Positions 63,290 to 64,000 of a DNA stretch of 64,000 nt are shown piece after piece. The translations under genes were made by a program, and so were the position numbers. The notes under the pieces are model-generated. The model was not told the origin of the DNA, ran no database searches, and saw only the letters and a program-made list of their open reading frames with translations. The DNA comes from Glycomyces sp. YM15 (GTDB lineage: Bacteria; Actinomycetota; Actinomycetes; Mycobacteriales; Micromonosporaceae). Location of the stretch: assembly GCF_016918015.1 (NCBI RefSeq), contig NZ_JAERMK010000011.1:57186-121185 (forward strand), written 5' to 3'. Position 1 is the first letter of the stretch; the number at the start of each line of letters is the position of its first letter.

Positions 63290-64000
63290 TCAGGACTGGT
63301 GCGGCACGTACTTCAGGGTCTTCAGCGGCCGCTCCGAATGCCACTGGAAGTGGGCCGCGATGAGCCCGGCAGCCTCGGAGCGCTGGCGCGGGTCCGAGGC
63401 CGTCGCGTTCGCCCAGTCCCCCGCCTCCAACGCGCGCATGAGCTCGAGCGAGGCCGGTTTCGGCACCGTCGCACCGCCGGGCCGGCAGTCGCCGCAGACC
63501 GCACCGCCGGCCGCGACGGCGAAGGCGCGGTGCTCGCCGTCCTTGCCGCAGCTGGCGCATTCGTTGAGCGAGGGCGCCCAGCCGGCGGACTTCATGCCGC
63601 GCAGCAGGTACGAGTCCATGACGAGCACGGCGGGCAGGTCGGTCTCGGCCAGCGCCCGGAACGCGCCGAGGGTGAGCTGGAAGACGTCGAGGTCGGGCTG
63701 GTGGTCCTCGGGGACGAGCCGTTCGGCGGCCTCGGCGATGACGCACGCGGCGGTGTAGGCGGGCCAGTCGGCGGCGATGGCGCCGCCGGAGAGGTGCAGG
63801 CCGACGGCCTGGGTGACGGTGTGGAGCTCGGCGCGGCCTTCGATGAGCTGGAGGTCGACGTGGCTGAAGGGGGCGAGCCTGGCCCCGAATTTGGAGGAGG
63901 TGCGGCGCAGGCCTTTGGCCATGGCGCGGTAGCGGCCCTTCTGGCGGCCGAGGAGGGACACGATCGCGTCGGCCTCGCCGAGTTTGAAGGTGCGCAGAAC
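63290..64000 (-). CDS. recO: DNA repair protein RecO (5' end outside window)
   Basis: The visible 236 residues cover the end of the OB fold (LGEADAIVSLLGRQKGRYRAMAKGLRRTSSKFG), the helical domain, and the zinc-binding CASCG...CGDC pair (about 63470-63560). RecO loads RecA and anneals strands in the RecFOR pathway. The gene continues beyond position 64000, where only its first few residues are missing. The C-terminal end is normal. Confidence 0.93.
   Translation of the reverse strand, partial: VLRTFKLGEADAIVSLLGRQKGRYRAMAKGLRRTSSKFGARLAPFSHVDLQLIEGRAELHTVTQAVGLHLSGGAIAADWPAYTAACVIAEAAERLVPEDHQPDLDVFQLTLGAFRALAETDLPAVLVMDSYLLRGMKSAGWAPSLNECASCGKDGEHRAFAVAAGGAVCGDCRPGGATVPKPASLELMRALEAGDWANATASDPRQRSEAAGLIAAHFQWHSERPLKTLKYVPHQS

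Overview
The window is GC-rich DNA with dense genes, frequent 4-nt start/stop overlaps, GTG starts and strong third-position GC bias. Gene content (desferrioxamine-type siderophore operon, Fur-type zinc regulator with zinc-free ribosomal protein paralogues, a DUF397 relic, actinobacterial-type dnaG, uppS and recO) points to a filamentous or Glycomyces/Streptomyces-like actinomycete. The genus is inference; no rRNA is present.

Layout. 0-5 kb: a YtxH-like protein, tRNA-Asn, and a small accessory island (secreted LamG protein plus two immunity-like proteins) bounded by a 67-bp direct repeat that starts in the tRNA 3' end. 5-12 kb: HD and NADAR hydrolases, a decayed DUF6928 gene, a DUF885 peptidase, and a DASS dicarboxylate carrier followed by a CitA/CitB-type two-component system. 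12.5-17.7 kb: an iron-box-controlled desABCD operon. 17.9-28.6 kb: SDR, TrmO, MFS exporter, a MocR/PNPOx divergent pair, a ThuA-like membrane protein, an M23 peptidase fused to a SapA-like domain, a three-gene ABC exporter and a fatty acid desaturase. 28.6-30.3 kb is gene-poor, repeat-rich and contains a degraded DUF397 gene. 30.3-39 kb: a proline-rich membrane protein, dnaG, a large anchored protein, a CNNM/CorC protein and dusB.

39.2-42 kb and 55.2-60.6 kb are two zinc-starvation loci. The first has rpmE2 and a CobW-like chaperone divergent from rpmB-rpmG-rpsN paralogues around one Zur box. The second is a tightly coupled znuA-znuC-znuB-arsR-zur operon behind a perfect Zur palindrome, with a DUF318 permease/TIGR03943 pair upstream. 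Together they would replace zinc-bearing ribosomal proteins and import zinc when the metal is scarce.

42-55 kb holds anchored proteins, glyS, a TPR-protein/HSP90 pair, and two tandem paralogous membrane proteins. A pair of inverted 42-nt hairpin elements with compensatory changes lies between convergent genes at 53.6-53.8 kb. The window ends with an ion channel, uppS, an alpha/beta hydrolase and a recO gene cut by the window edge.

No insertion sequence, CRISPR array or complete phage was seen. The least explained parts are a 63-residue Cys/His-tailed peptide gene whose promoter sits inside a perfect 15-bp inverted repeat, the inverted hairpin elements, and the tRNA-anchored island.
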